A stretch of DNA of 64,000 nt from Xenopus tropicalis. Taxonomy: Eukaryota; Chordata; Amphibia; Anura; Pipidae. The notes beneath the pieces are model-generated. The model did no database searches. It was given only the letters and a program-made list of their open reading frames with translations, and had not been told where the DNA came from. This document shows, piece after piece, positions 1 through 11,900 of this stretch. The stretch lies in NCBI RefSeq assembly GCF_000004195.4, contig NC_030683.2, positions 52,155,358 to 52,219,357 of the forward strand, in the 5' to 3' direction. Numbering within the stretch: the stretch's first letter is position 1; every line of letters starts with the position of its first letter. Position numbers and translations under genes: made by a program.

Positions 1-331
1 TTTGTCTTGCTATGATTTGAAAAAAGTGCACTCAGACCACAGCAATACTGACAATTTATAATAGGAGTAGTTTTACTCTTAACACTTTTTAGGAATGGTA
101 TGGCATACCGGCTTAAAATCTCTGGATAAAACATTGCACTGCTGGGCCAAAGAGAAAGCAATCTGCATGTTATTGACCAAGCAAGAGGAGACCTGACTTG
201 AACCTAAAACAAACTGACTGACTACACTTGTCCTTTGCTGGTCAAACATTGACATTGTCATTTGTCAAGAAGTGAGACCTAAAATACAATTCCTTAGTTT
301 GAGAGATGTCTGTTTCTGCATTACCCTAGAC

Positions 332-648
332 CAGTGATCCCCAACCAGTAGCTCGTGAGCAACATGTTGCTCTCCAGTCGCTTAGATGTTGCTCCCAGTG
401 GTCTCAAAGCAGATGTTTATCTTTGAACTCCTGTCTTTTGGCCAAGTCTTGGTTGCATAAATACCATATATACTGCCAAACAGAGCCTCATGTAGGCTGC
501 CAGCCCACACAGGGCCTACCAAATAGCCAATAAGAGTCCCTAAGAGGCCCTATTTGTAACCCCAGGAACATGTTTCATGCTTTTGTTGCTCTCCAACTCT
601 TTTTACATTTAATTGTGGCTCACGGGTAAAAAAGGTTGGGGAACCCTG
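332..648. mobile_element. hAT-type MITE, complete, 8-bp target duplication
   Basis: A 317-bp non-coding element starts cagtgatccccaacc and ends ggttggggaaccctg, which are imperfect inverted termini. It is flanked by a perfect 8-bp direct repeat, ccctagac, at 324-331 and 649-656. An 8-bp duplication with CAG...CTG ends is the hAT signature. I recognise the interior (gctcgtgagcaacatgttgctctcc) as a repeat common in Xenopus. There is no coding capacity, so it would depend on a hAT transposase supplied elsewhere. Confidence 0.85.
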
Positions 649-656
649 CCCTAGAC

Positions 657-1373
657 TATCTGGATTTTTCTTACTCCAGAACAAGTTTTACCTCCTTAGA
701 ATAAAATGCTATCCTTACACTTGTTCACCTCATGTGGTTACTGCTTTTTATATAGTTTATACTTTTTTAGTCTTGTCCCTGTCACTTTATATTCTATGGG
801 AGCTCCAATTTAGTATCAAATGATTATTAATGTTAACCTTATCCCTATTTTGGTTCCACATCTAACATATGAACACAAAGAAACCTATCAAAAAATATAA
901 AAGACCATTCATCTCTCTAGGCAGGTTTCTAAATTACATGTATAACTCATATGACCCATGGTGACCTTACCACAAACACTAAGACAGGGGTAACATCTTG
1001 ATCTAATCACAAGGCAATTGCTTTACTTATTAATGACCAACCTTATTTTTTTCCATCATTCAAATTGGTGACTCAATCTTTACTTAAACTTAGCATCTTC
1101 CTTATCTAGCATGAAGCTTTGCCTCTTTAGTATTATGGGCTGTTCTCCAGAGATACCTACTATGCAAGCTTGCTGCCTCCTTCTCAGATGAAAATCACTC
1201 AGGCATGCATAGTGCCTGACCAGCTTCCTATTTAAACGAGAACGAAAGCTCAGTATGCTCAAGGGGCGGAGCTAGATTGAAGGGAAAAATCTTTCCTTTC
1301 TCCAAGATCAGACCAGTCCCTGGATCAACTTGGTACTAAGAGCTATTTTGAATACCCTGCATTTTATTACTTG
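657..1373. other. unassigned AT-rich sequence
   Basis: No coding potential, splice-supported exon or recognisable repeat seen here. Confidence 0.4.
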
Positions 1374-2100
1374 CTAAAAAGCCACCCAACACCATAATGA
1401 ACCAGCTGTATCTACTAGTACAACTGATTCAGGAAAAGAATTAAACCACCTCACAACTCTCACTATAAAAAAAAGAATATTAAGATGGATCCTTCTTTTT
1501 TCTAATTGAAATGCATGCCCTAGTTTCTGCTGGAAGGACTTTTTAAATTTATACATAGTTATCATATCCAACCTTAAGTACCTTCTCTTCAGCGTAAACA
1601 ACCCCAACGTGTTCAGTCTTTCTTCATTACTGAGATTTCCATACCCTTTATCAGCTTAACAAGTCTTTAGACACTATCTAATTCAATATTTTTTTGAGCA
1701 CTGGAGACCAAAACTGCACAGCATATCCTATAAGGGGTATTTCCAGAACTTTGTTAATTGGGAGATCCTCTCCTCCACGAACCTATGCCCTTTTTAATAC
1801 AGCTCAAAACCTTGTTTGTCTGTGCAGATGCTGAAAACCAAGATTATTACCTACAAGGACCCCTTCCTCTCTCCATTATGGATTTGTCTAACACAGTCCA
1901 ATTAAGGGCATAAGTGGCTTAAATATTTTTACATCCCAGATGCATGACCTTACATGTACAGTATCAGCATTGAATCTTATCTGCCACTTTGCCACCCAGA
2001 TTGCCAGTTTGTCAAGATCCTGCTGGAAGGATACCAAATCCTCCATGGTGTTAATTGGGCTGTATGGTTTTGTGTCACCTTCAAACACTGATGCATTACT
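1374..2100 (-). pseudogene. CR1-like LINE fragment, C-terminal reverse transcriptase region
   Basis: Read on the minus strand, the fragment begins near 2090 with a decayed form of the CR1-type RT block: FEGDTKPYSPIN corresponds to FADDTKL-SPIN, followed by QQDLDKLAIWVAKWQIRFNA (family: QQDLDKLxxWAxKWQMxFN). Further on, a segment equivalent to 'LxVQFWSP' and an ending around VVRWFNSFPESVV resemble the C-terminal part of CR1 ORF2. The RT catalytic box is mutated (FADD to FEGD) and the frame is broken by stops, so this is a dead 5'-truncated copy. The same family recurs at 46695-47350, 52330-53060 and 35566-35730. Confidence 0.65.
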
Positions 2101-3135
2101 TTCCCTCCCCTAATAACCCAAGAAAAATCCAATTGAGATCATGGATCATATATTACTGTGAACAGAAAGTGTGTAAACTTTTTTTTGAAATATCAAGCAG
2201 CCTCTGCTAAGTTGTCAGGCAAATGAAAACAGCTCCCATGCATTAATTCTTAAATTAAAGACTATTTCGCAGAAACAGAGAAGCAATATATCTATAAAAT
2301 GCAGCTTTAGGATTTTCCAAAAAAAAAAAGCTATATTTCTATATCAAGATCATGGAATAATTTGATTTACCAGTGATATACTAACTATGCTCAAAAATTC
2401 CTATTTCATTTGCTTTGTTCATTATTTCCTTGCATACAAATTTCAATTAGGTTCAAGAGTAATTTATAGGCGCTTGAGGAAAAATGCAACCAATTTATTA
2501 TTTTGTGTCGTAAAATAAATTGTTTGTTACCTGACTAGGCATTTGGTATTTTTTTTTAAATAACTGATTGTCTTCTCCATAACCTAGGTGTTGTTTATTT
2601 TATATATTTATTGTTTTTTAGAAAGCAAGTATATATATATTTTTTTTAAATAGCATGTACAGAAATAGCCATGATCAAGGCAAAGGGTAACCATAGTGTG
2701 TCAGCTGAACCAGAAACTCAATAAGTGATTCATTTTAGAGCTTAGCTGTCTTTAACAAGGGATTGTATAGTTCCAAGGCACAGCGGTTAGTTTGATTAAT
2801 GTTGGTTGATATGAAAAGCTACTTTTACTGTCTTTTTCTGTAGAAAATAATGACTCTCTTTGACTGATAGCTCACATTAAATCTAGCAGTATTTTTGATA
2901 ACTTATTTAGGTTATTAATTCTTTGCCACAAGAGTTTGCAGAATTCCTCTCAATGCAGAGAGCTCTCACACGATTAAGCATCAAGCATGTACATTTTTGT
3001 ACAGATGTTTTTTCATTGCTAACGAAGATTTTTTGTTTTTGTTTGTTTTTTTTTACACCCTTTACATACAGTTGATGGAGAAGGCCAGGTGTCGTAGACC
3101 AACAATAGCAGAATAACAGTGAGTCATCACTGATA
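2101..3135. other. unassigned AT-rich sequence with short poly-A/T and TA runs
   Basis: Contains a TA microsatellite near 2630-2642 and several T runs. No gene or known repeat recognised. Confidence 0.4.
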
Positions 3136-3139
3136 TATT

Positions 3140-3400
3140 CAGGCCTGGATTTGTGGCAAGGTCACAAAGGCCTGGGTCTGGGTGGCATAAATTTTGGGGC
3201 AGCATGCTGCCCAGCCACACCTCACATATGGAGCACTGGGGATGGGACTCGCAGAAAACTTCAGTGCGTCCTGTCCCCAGTGCTCTGTATGAGAGCTACA
3301 AGGATGAGCATGTGCGTGATTTTGAGGGGGGAGGGGAGTGGAGAAAGGGGGCTGCCTATGGGCACCTGAGAATGAAATCCGGCGCTGGATATAACATAGG
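3140..3400. repeat. dispersed repeat, copy 1 (shared with 14404-14565)
   Basis: The stretch with ggcctgggtctgggtggcat, 'gcccagccacacct' and 'gactcgcagaaaacttcag' recurs, diverged, at 14404-14565. Short overlapping open frames exist on both strands but have no family resemblance and are not counted as genes. The class of the repeat is not known to me. Confidence 0.55.
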
Positions 3401-3839
3401 TTAGTTTTTATCACAGTAAACTAAACGATACAGCAGTGTATAAGATCTCTGAGTTGGTATCAGGTTATTAGCCCAACTACATCTCTAGCCAATGTAAGAC
3501 TAGAAGCTAGCGACTCACACTCCTTTAGTCATGCAAGGTGTGTATGTGTGTGTGGCGGGGGAGGGGTGTAGATACAGAGAAAAGATGAGATGGAGCCTAA
3601 GTTGAGGTAGACAGAAAGATGCATACCAGCAAATCAAAGAGCAGTCAAATGTAGCCAGTAGTATAGATGATCTGGAACCCATATGCTGTATACTGAAGTG
3701 GTAACAAATAAATGCCACTTATGGTAAATAGACTCCTAGATATATTTAGATATAAATAGATATCATGTACAAAAAAAAAGCTGCTGGACACCACCTTATT
3801 TAAGTCAGGAGCCCAGGAGTCAGAGCATGAGTACTATAT

Positions 3840-4085
3840 GTACCATTGTTTTGTGGATGTAGCTCTAGAACTACTGAAAATGCTGAAAACTTTGTGAAAC
3901 TGCTGAAAAATTTGTGCAACCGCACAACTTTTTTTTAACATGCACCACTTTTTTATGCAGCCATGGATTTTTTTTACATGACTGTGACTTTTTTTTGATG
4001 TGACCGTGGTTTTTTCCTCACTCAATTAATTTTTTGCCAATGGTGAAATGTGGAATTGCGCAGTAAATCCATGCCTGCTGAAAAA
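3840..4085. mobile_element. hAT MITE fragment, 'gatgagcgaatt' family
   Basis: Degenerate copy marked by repeated 'gctgaaaa.ttgtg' and 'actttttt.gat' modules, ending near 'atggtgaaatgtgg...aatccatgcctg', which matches the 3' part of the family seen better at 34935-35118. Ends are not clear. Confidence 0.5.
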
Positions 4086-4317
4086 ATTTGATCATCAATA
4101 AATTATAAACTATAAAATAGAAATAGCTACAAACTAAATATTTTATTTATCCAGGAAATTGAGGACATGGTTTTAATCAGCTATCATTATTAACATCAGC
4201 TATACACCCTTGGGTCAAATTGTAACTATGGCTTTTTGTTTTGATGGTATTTATAAATAGAAATATAATTGTATGCGGGTAACACATAAACCCCCAAATG
4301 TAATATAATGCACTAAT

Positions 4318-4612
4318 TTGCCCAGTAGCAGTACTAGTGATCAGCGCGATTTTTCGCCAGGCATGAATTCGCATGGATTCTGTGTTTCAACATTGGCACT
4401 TTTTTTTGTGAAACGGGTGCAAAAATTCGCCACAGAAAAAATTTGCAGAACGTCAAAAAAGCCACGTTTTACTAATTTTTGGCTGTTTCTTGCAAATTTT
4501 TCGCCAAAGAGAAAATGAGACAGAAATGGGACTAGCAGAAACCAAAAGCAGTCAATTTCTTTCGTAAAGTTGCCCGTGAAGGAAAATGGGACAGATTCGC
4601 TCATCATAAAAT
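4318..4612. mobile_element. hAT MITE, 'gatgagcgaatt' family
   Basis: Begins near 'tagtgatcagcgcgattttt', continues 'cgccaggcatgaattcgcat', and ends 'gacagattcgctcatca'. The two ends are inverted relatives of one another (agtgatcagcg / cgctcatca). Non-coding; the two short ORFs inside are repeat-derived. Confidence 0.65.
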
Positions 4613-4710
4613 TAACACAATGCTCATCTTTTATAGATTAACTTTTCAAATCAGCAAATTTGTTTAAATTCTTTTTCTGTCAGTAAAAAACCTGTGATAC
4701 ATTTTAATAT

Positions 4711-5010
4711 GGGGTATATATTTATTAATTTTCTCCTGATCTAACCACCAAAGTTTGCCTTAATTCTCCAGGCATATTTTCACAACATATCTCATAGTTA
4801 CTAAAAATCACAAGTACATTTTTGCGAAAAAATATGCCAATTATCAGCATGAAGAAATGTCATGGAAAATTAGCATGGAGGAAAATTGTAAATCTTTGCC
4901 AATACAAAGACAAAGTTTGCCAGTGCAAAGATACTTCTCCGCAGGTATTCATCTTTTAGTAAATATGCCAAAATTCAGCAATCGCCTGTTAGTAAATATG
5001 CCCCTGAGTC
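4711..5010. mobile_element. foldback MITE, 'ggggcatatttact' type
   Basis: Left end ggggtatatatttattaa and right end gttagtaaatatgcccct are imperfect inverted repeats of about 18 bp. Non-coding, interior rich in 'tttgcc' and 'agtaaatatgcc' words. The termini resemble PIF/Harbinger-like frog MITEs; no clean target duplication identified. Confidence 0.55.
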
Positions 5011-5927
5011 TGTGATAGCTAATATGATATAGTAAGATATTGTTCGCTTACAGAATCACAAATCCAGTCCCCATGAAAATTCACTGTGCTCTAACGTCAA
5101 TTTAACCAAATTCTTCTGTTCTCCCCTTTAGCATCAATTTTTCAATTTCAATATACACTTTGTACAACTATTTGCCACAATTTTATAACTGAGTACCTGA
5201 ATACCTGCACAAGTCCATCCTGCGTCAATTGACTTTTTTATTGTGACCCTCTTTGTGATAATGAATGAAAATTGCATTTGGGCACATCATTAAAATAATT
5301 TATCATTCATGATGCAAAAAAGCAATGAATAGAATAATTGACTATTTGCACATCTGTCATATACAATCATCTCACATTATGGTGAGTTGTTAGGCTTTAG
5401 GAGAATAAACGTCTGATTATGAATATATTACCCTTTTTACTTGAGGTCAAAACTCTCAGATTAAACTAATGTCTTGCATAACACAAGGAAAGCCAGTCAG
5501 TGCTGCGCTTGAGGAAATATATCATATTGCTGAAACCTAAGTCTCATATCTCTGTAATTTGTATTTGATATTGGCAATGAGTTGGATTTCAAAAATTATT
5601 CATGCAGCTATCTCTCCTGAGCATTAATTATGATTCTTATGTGATCACAGTCTTCAGCAAACATTAGGTTTAAAACTTTTCAATAGCATGAATAAATCTT
5701 ATACTATAAATTGCTAATACTATTGAAAATAGCCTCAAAGATGTGATGTATCCTGGTTGAGAAATTGAGGTTGGCTCAAGATCTCATACCGCATATTGCC
5801 AGATTGAACAAAAGAGGGAGAATCATCCATTCAAGGTAAAATTCCTTGACAGCCCTCCCTCGATTTACCGAAGAATGGATGTGTTGTGCAGTGGTCTATC
5901 CCAAGGTACTTGTGTTCTGTGCTAACA
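5011..5927. other. unassigned AT-rich sequence
   Basis: No gene, RNA or repeat supported. Confidence 0.4.
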
Positions 5928-5932
5928 TATTG

Positions 5933-6481
5933 GGGTTGATTCACTAAAGAGTGAGAATGCTTATCACATGCTTTTTTTCATTAAAAAGCACGCGATAAAT
6001 AACGACTGATTCGGCAAATAATATCGCATGCATTAAGACGCATGTCAAATAGACGTGCTTCCGCTGTGCATTATTTTTAACGCATTGCGTTATTTAGCGA
6101 ATGAAAAGAATAGTAACGCATGATTCCCAAAAGCGCATGAAATGTTAAACACGCTAATTAGGGCACACTGCTCTCCATCACTTGAGTCGCCTTGTGTTGC
6201 TTTGTGAATTGCGCATCAGCACCTTACATGCACCTTCCCTCTACACTCTCACAGCGCAACTGCGCAAAATGGCATTAGTCATGTGGTATATGATGCCATG
6301 TGCGTAAATTACTGCACGAAAACGCTCTTCGCGAGTTAAATAACGCAAACAGCATCACGTCTAAATTTTGAAGCATGTCCTTTTAGTGAATCGTGCGTTG
6401 TCGCAAAAAATAAGAAGCGATAAAATTTTTAATGCATGCTATAAATATTGCTCTTTTTAACGCACTTTAGTGAATCAACCC
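5933..6481. mobile_element. foldback MITE, complete, 5-bp target duplication
   Basis: A 549-bp element with inverted termini gggttgattcactaaag and ctttagtgaatcaaccc. A perfect 5-bp direct repeat, tattg, flanks it at 5928-5932 and 6482-6486. The interior is rich in 'cgcatg' and 'aacgc' words in both orientations. No open frame of note. Confidence 0.8.
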
Positions 6482-6912
6482 TATTGTCTATTGTATTGAA
6501 TGTGCAAGGGGCCTTGTACTGGTCACCCTCCCAAAAAGGTGCAAAAGTGAACTGATAGACTATTTTGAAAAGCAGTCAGTCCCATAAAAGAAACAGAAAA
6601 CAGAGATGAATGTAAGGGAAAATTTTTTCCTATGAATGCTTTCTGTTCTCAAGTTTGGTTTGTTTATTCCTACCTTGTTTATTCCTACCACCTATTCAGC
6701 AAAATGAGCAGCTTCTTATCTATAAGTCTTTTTTGTGTGCTTTGAAGTAGTAACTCCCTGAACTATACTCTCTGTACATTTCTTTCTGTGAACACAGGGT
6801 TCACACAGCTTGTGTCAAATAAACTTTCTTTACTTCTCCTCAAGTGGTCTGGAGACATTAAATCTTTTGACATTAAATCTTTTTTTACATTACATCTTTT
6901 GATTTATTGTAT

Positions 6913-6953
6913 AATACAGTCATTATACAATATTATTGTATAATGACTGTATT
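6913..6953. repeat. perfect 19-bp inverted repeat with 3-nt loop
   Basis: aatacagtcattatacaat (6913-6931) is followed after three bases by its exact reverse complement (6935-6953). AT-rich; probably a cruciform-prone palindrome left by repeat turnover. Confidence 0.8.
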
Positions 6954-7255
6954 GGCTACATATGTATGCCAATATTGCTTAATTTAAATGGAAAAAATAT
7001 AATTCACCTACAGTAGCTTGCACAGCTGGAATTCAATCCAAATGAAAGAAAATATAACAATAAGAAACGTTCCATTATAAATAAATTAAAACATGTAAAT
7101 GGGTATAAAGTTACTTGAAAATATAATTGCAACAGAACAGTAGACTAGTAGATGATGGCAGACAATGCTAATCCACTAGGCCTCCTCTTCAAACCCTTAC
7201 ATTTTGTTTTTTAAACTGATATTCCTTTTATGGAAACATTAAGACATTTGAAGCA

Positions 7256-7640
7256 TTAAAGGAGACATATTGGATAAATGGGAAAAACCCTAATTTTGTA
7301 GGGAATTATGAATAATATATGGTGCTGGATTCACTTTGAGCTAAAATTTAATCCTATATTTAAAAATGACCCCTTTATTGGAGCTCCCTAAAAATCAGTT
7401 CTTGTCTATGTTTCAAATGAAGGGTGGGCGTGTCCTCAATCCCTGCCAGAAGCACAGTAGGGGGGATGGCCAATCACAGCCTTGCACTCACACAAGCAAA
7501 AACAGGCTTCAGTTCCCTATCAGGTCAGCCTAGCTGATGGTTCCTATCCTACAGTGCCTGTACTAAGAGATGACATGACCTGATGCCATTTGGCTCTGAG
7601 TGGCACAAATTCAAAGTTAAAAGGCCCATAGACAAAAATG
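7256..7640. mobile_element. TTAA-flanked MITE (T2/Kolobok-like), left end
   Basis: Starts TTAA at 7256-7259 followed by aggagacatattggataaat, which I recognise as the terminus of a frog TTAA-type MITE. The right end was not located, so the end coordinate is approximate. Non-coding. Confidence 0.5.
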
Positions 7641-8429
7641 AATGTTAAATGTTAATTAAGATAACTTTTTCTGTTTGTAGAACCTCCTGCTATTTAATAC
7701 TTACATCATTTTTTATTAAGCAATAAACATTAACACACAATAGATGATATTGGGTATTAATAAATCATCCCTTTTATGTATAAAATTCCTTAAGTGTTTA
7801 ACTGCTATCAGGATCTATAATCTGGATGACTGAAGCCTGGAGTTTCCAGTTAAGGGCTCCTTAAAAGAGAAGATTACCTTTATATCAAATTTTAGTAAAT
7901 AATAGATTGGCTGATTTTAACAGAGCTACTTTTCAAGATCTTACATTAATGCTGAAATGAAAGTCAGTCTGCATGCAATACTTTAAATTGTTTATTACAA
8001 TCCATTATTCAATATGATACTGATGCTTCATTGAACAAAACCAAGTTATGAATACCACAACTAGATTTTGATCAATCCACAAGTTCTTTTCATTCTCCTA
8101 AAAAAGGGACGTTACTCATATTACTTTTTGTCTTTTAGCTGTACTATAAGCATTGCAAAATCATATGAATAATGTTGCCTATCAAAAATCTTTTGTAGAG
8201 TGAAAGAGATTAACTATACAATTGGATATACATAGGATTAAAACAATAGATTTTAATGTTTCAGATGTGCTTAGCAGAACAGCTGTACATGCTTAGTCAA
8301 TCTTCTCATTAACTGGTGGCAGACACAATTTGTCAGGATTCTGTTGAAACATATTAAAAAGAAAAAGAATGGGTGGAAAAGAGTAAATCTATATATTGTC
8401 TGCATGGATTTATTGATTAGCCATAATTT
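7641..8429. other. unassigned sequence 5' of the BEL insertion
   Basis: No supported gene or repeat. The last bases (gaacg, 8430-8434) form the target duplication of the BEL element. Confidence 0.4.
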
Positions 8430-8434
8430 GAACG

Positions 8435-8827
8435 TGTTCTGTCTCAGCATCAGTTGTACCTGCCACAAGCCCTGTGCAGACCTGGTCTGTGAGGATGAGT
8501 GCAGCAGGTTGAATGATCACCTTAACAGATAGCTTACTCAATGAATAAAGACTCCAGATGTGTTTTCCAATGCTTCTTTATGCTTCAAGGTAGCAAGGGT
8601 ATAACATAGAGACTTTTCCATAGATAAATTTCTAATGAAGATACACAGCTTACATACACTGCAGTCTCTTCAAAACACACTCAACAGAAAGGGCAGTTAC
8701 AACAACAAAATGGAGGGCGGGAGCAACTTTCTAGCAAGAAACAGCAGGGGTGAATGGATGATACCAAATAACATTATAACAATAACATATAACAATTGCT
8801 AGACAGTAAAAGCTGCGTGGCAGCACA
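8435..8827 (-). repeat. BEL element 3' LTR
   Basis: 393 bp, starting TG and ending CA. On the element's sense strand it begins tgtgctgccacgcagc and ends gagacagaaca. Two differences from the partner LTR at 12815-13207. Confidence 0.93.
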
Positions 8828-8837
8828 CTCCCCGCCT
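8828..8837 (-). promoter_or_regulatory. BEL polypurine tract
   Basis: On the minus strand aggcggggag lies immediately before the 3' LTR, the expected site for plus-strand DNA priming. It confirms the minus-strand orientation of the element. Confidence 0.8.
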
Positions 8838-8929
8838 GGTATCGTGAGATACCACTACACAATATTTTTCCTACATACTATTACATTGCATGCAGTAAAA
8901 TGCTAACTAGCTTTCTCAAGTCTAATGTA

Positions 8930-11900
8930 TTAGGTGACTCCTTGCATCTCAGGCTTGCTGCGGAGGGTTCTCTTAAGTGCAGCAAATCTGGCTAAAGCTT
9001 GTTCTCGATTGTTAGGGAGAGTAAGCCTTGGTAACCGGAAGGGTAATGGAGCTACCCAACTGTTGGAGTTGTCCTTGACAAACTCTTCATTCTTGATGAA
9101 TTCCCTGTCTTCCACTGAAGGGGCAATCTTGTTGTCATCACAAGTAGTCTGGTACACTGACTCACCAAGGTCCATGTGAGAAGTGAACTTGCAGGTTACA
9201 CCTTGGAGTGCTTGACATGGAGCTTCAGACTTGAAATCAAGTCTTTCCTTCACATGCAATGGACATTTCATCGACCGATAGGTACGTTCTGATCTCTCCA
9301 CATTGGTTTTGTAGGAAACTATATCCGAGTGCTTGTACGATCGATCTAGACAGGCTTCTCCTATTATCACCCATCCAAGATCGAGTTTCTGGGCATGAGG
9401 AGCGTCATCTGGACCATTACATAACTCTCTTATTTTATGAACTCTGGGAATGTCTCTCCCTAGAAGAATCATGATCTTCACGTCCTTGTTAAGTGATGGA
9501 ATGTAATCAGCAATGTAATTCAAATGAGGGTGATGACGTGCAACCTCAGGTGTGGGGATCTCTTCTCTGTTATTCGGTAGCTGATCACATTCGATTAGCG
9601 TTGGTAGAGGAAACTCTATGTTCTCATATTCTGATGTCACTATGAAGCCATGGGCTCTTCTTCCAGAAGTGCTGACTTGTCCTGCACATGTCTGCAAAGT
9701 GTAGGACCAGGTCTCTCCATGAATCTTGAATAAGTCAAAGAATTCTGTACTGGCTAATGAGCGATTGCTCTGATCGTCGAGTATAGCATACATTTTTATG
9801 GCATTTTGTGGGCATCCTTCAGGGAAAACCCTAACGAGACATATCTTGCTGCAAGACTTGCTATGAAGCCCTTCTCCACACACCTCTGTACATCTTGTGG
9901 TTACAACATTGGCATTTTGCTCAGTTCTCTCCCCGCCATCATCTGATGTAGTCTTGGGGTTGCTACCAGGCAAAGGTTTCCCTTTGAATGAGTCTGAATG
10001 AAGAGCATCCACATGCCTGGCACTGTTACACAGGGAACATCTGACGGCGTTCTTACAGTCTCTGGCTAAATGATCGGAGGATGTGCAACACTTGAAACAG
10101 ATATTATGCTCCTTGAGGTATGTCATGCGTTCTTCGATAGGCTTGCCCCTGAATGCACGACATATGGAGAGAGAATGTGGTGCATCATGAATGGGACACT
10201 GTTGATCACGATTGCTTGCCTTGGTATCTTGTAGTTTAGTATCTGTAGCCAAGACATTGGATGCAATTGCAGTCTTTCTCACAGCAATAGGATGTCTTAA
10301 GTCCTTGAATTTACTGTTGGTGGCAATACCCCTTGAAGTAGTTGAAGGAAGGATGGTTGTATCTGGATACAAGAAGCTTGGGTCATTCATGGATCTTGCG
10401 ATCTTCCTCACAAACTCTGCAAAGTAAGAAAAGGGTGGGAAAGAGACATGGTGTTCATATTTATACTTTGATCCTACGCTAGTCCACTTCCCCTGGAGAT
10501 AATTAGGCAGCTTTGCTACAATAGGATTTACGCCCTGAGCAGTGTCTAAATAGCTAAGACCTGGCAAACTAGGATCTGACTTAGCAATTTCAAGTTCAAG
10601 AAGAAGGTCACCTAAGTCTCTAAGCTTATGATTGTCCTTGACAGAGATCTTAGGAAAGTCTTTTAGTCTCTGGAATAAGGCAGATTCAATGACTTCTGGG
10701 CTCCCATAGTCTTGTTCCAAACGTTCCCAGGCAGCATCAAGGCCTGCTTCAAAGTTATGAATGTAGACAGATTTGAGTCTCTTTACTTGTTCTGAAGATT
10801 GTCGCCCCAACCACTTTATTAGTAAGTCAAGTTCTGCTTGGGGTTCAATATCCAAGTTCTTGGTTACTGTCTTAAACGTAGATCTCCAACTCCTATAGTT
10901 CTCTGGGCGGTCATCAAATCTAGACAGTCCGGTAGCAATCAACTCTCGCCGGATCATATACTTGCTGAACTCTGCAATGTCGGTGCTTTCGGTTTTTACA
11001 CCCACAGGAAGTACTGATGGTGCACCATCTTGGATCAAGGTTGGTATCCGATGCTGGCCAATAGGTGGAGGGAAAGGTATTGCAGGTGGGTTCAGTCCAG
11101 GCAAGGGTCTGGCGTCTGAAGGTCCTTGTGCATTTGAAATTGAAGAGAGCTGTATTGCAGGAGGCATAGAGTTCACTCTGAAGTCTTCTGCTGTGCCCTT
11201 GTAATCTCTACTCACAAGGGGTTGTGGTGGCACATGAGCTGGATAGGTTGGTACACTTGATTTTGTGGCATGCGGTAGTAGTGGAGTGTCTGTGTTTGGA
11301 GGTGCATGCTGACTTGCTAGAGGATTATGAGATGGATCTACTACCGTAGGCGGCACTATATTATTATGGTTCTGGGTCAAGAGAAATTGTAGTGTCCTTT
11401 CAACAGGGTCTTGACAGGCGACCAAGCTAGGACAAGACGCTCCTTCTTCTTCCAATAGGGCTTGTTCCAAGACAAATAATTCCGCTAAGGCTACTTCCTT
11501 TTCTCTTTTCTTTTGAAGGATTTCTAGATGGGCCTCTGTTTCTGCTTGTATTCTTGCTCGAATGCGTTTAGCTTCTACCTGTGCTTCGGCCTCCTTAAGC
11601 TTAGCTTCTGCCTGTGCTTCGGCTTCCTTGAGCTTAGCTTCTGCCTTGAAAGCTGCTTCTCTTTCAGAACAGGTGGCTTGAACCTGGGCTACTGCAGCCT
11701 TTTGGCGAGCTTTCAGTATTTGGTCGCTCAGTGATGACCTTACAGAGCAGGACCGCAATGACTTAGAAGAGGATTTATGATGTGAGCAGGCAGATCTAGA
11801 GGATTTTCCTGAGTGTCTGGAAGAAGTAGATATACAGGATGTAGTTTCATGAAGCTCTGCTAATCTACCCTCTATCTGTACCTTTGCTTCAAGATATGTG

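Noticed and set aside
3151..3404. Overlapping frames on both strands
   Set aside because: Lie in a dispersed repeat also present at 14404-14565; no protein resemblance.
6913..6953. microRNA precursor
   Set aside because: Arms are 19 bp with a 3-nt loop, too short for a Dicer substrate; AT-rich palindrome is a simpler reading.
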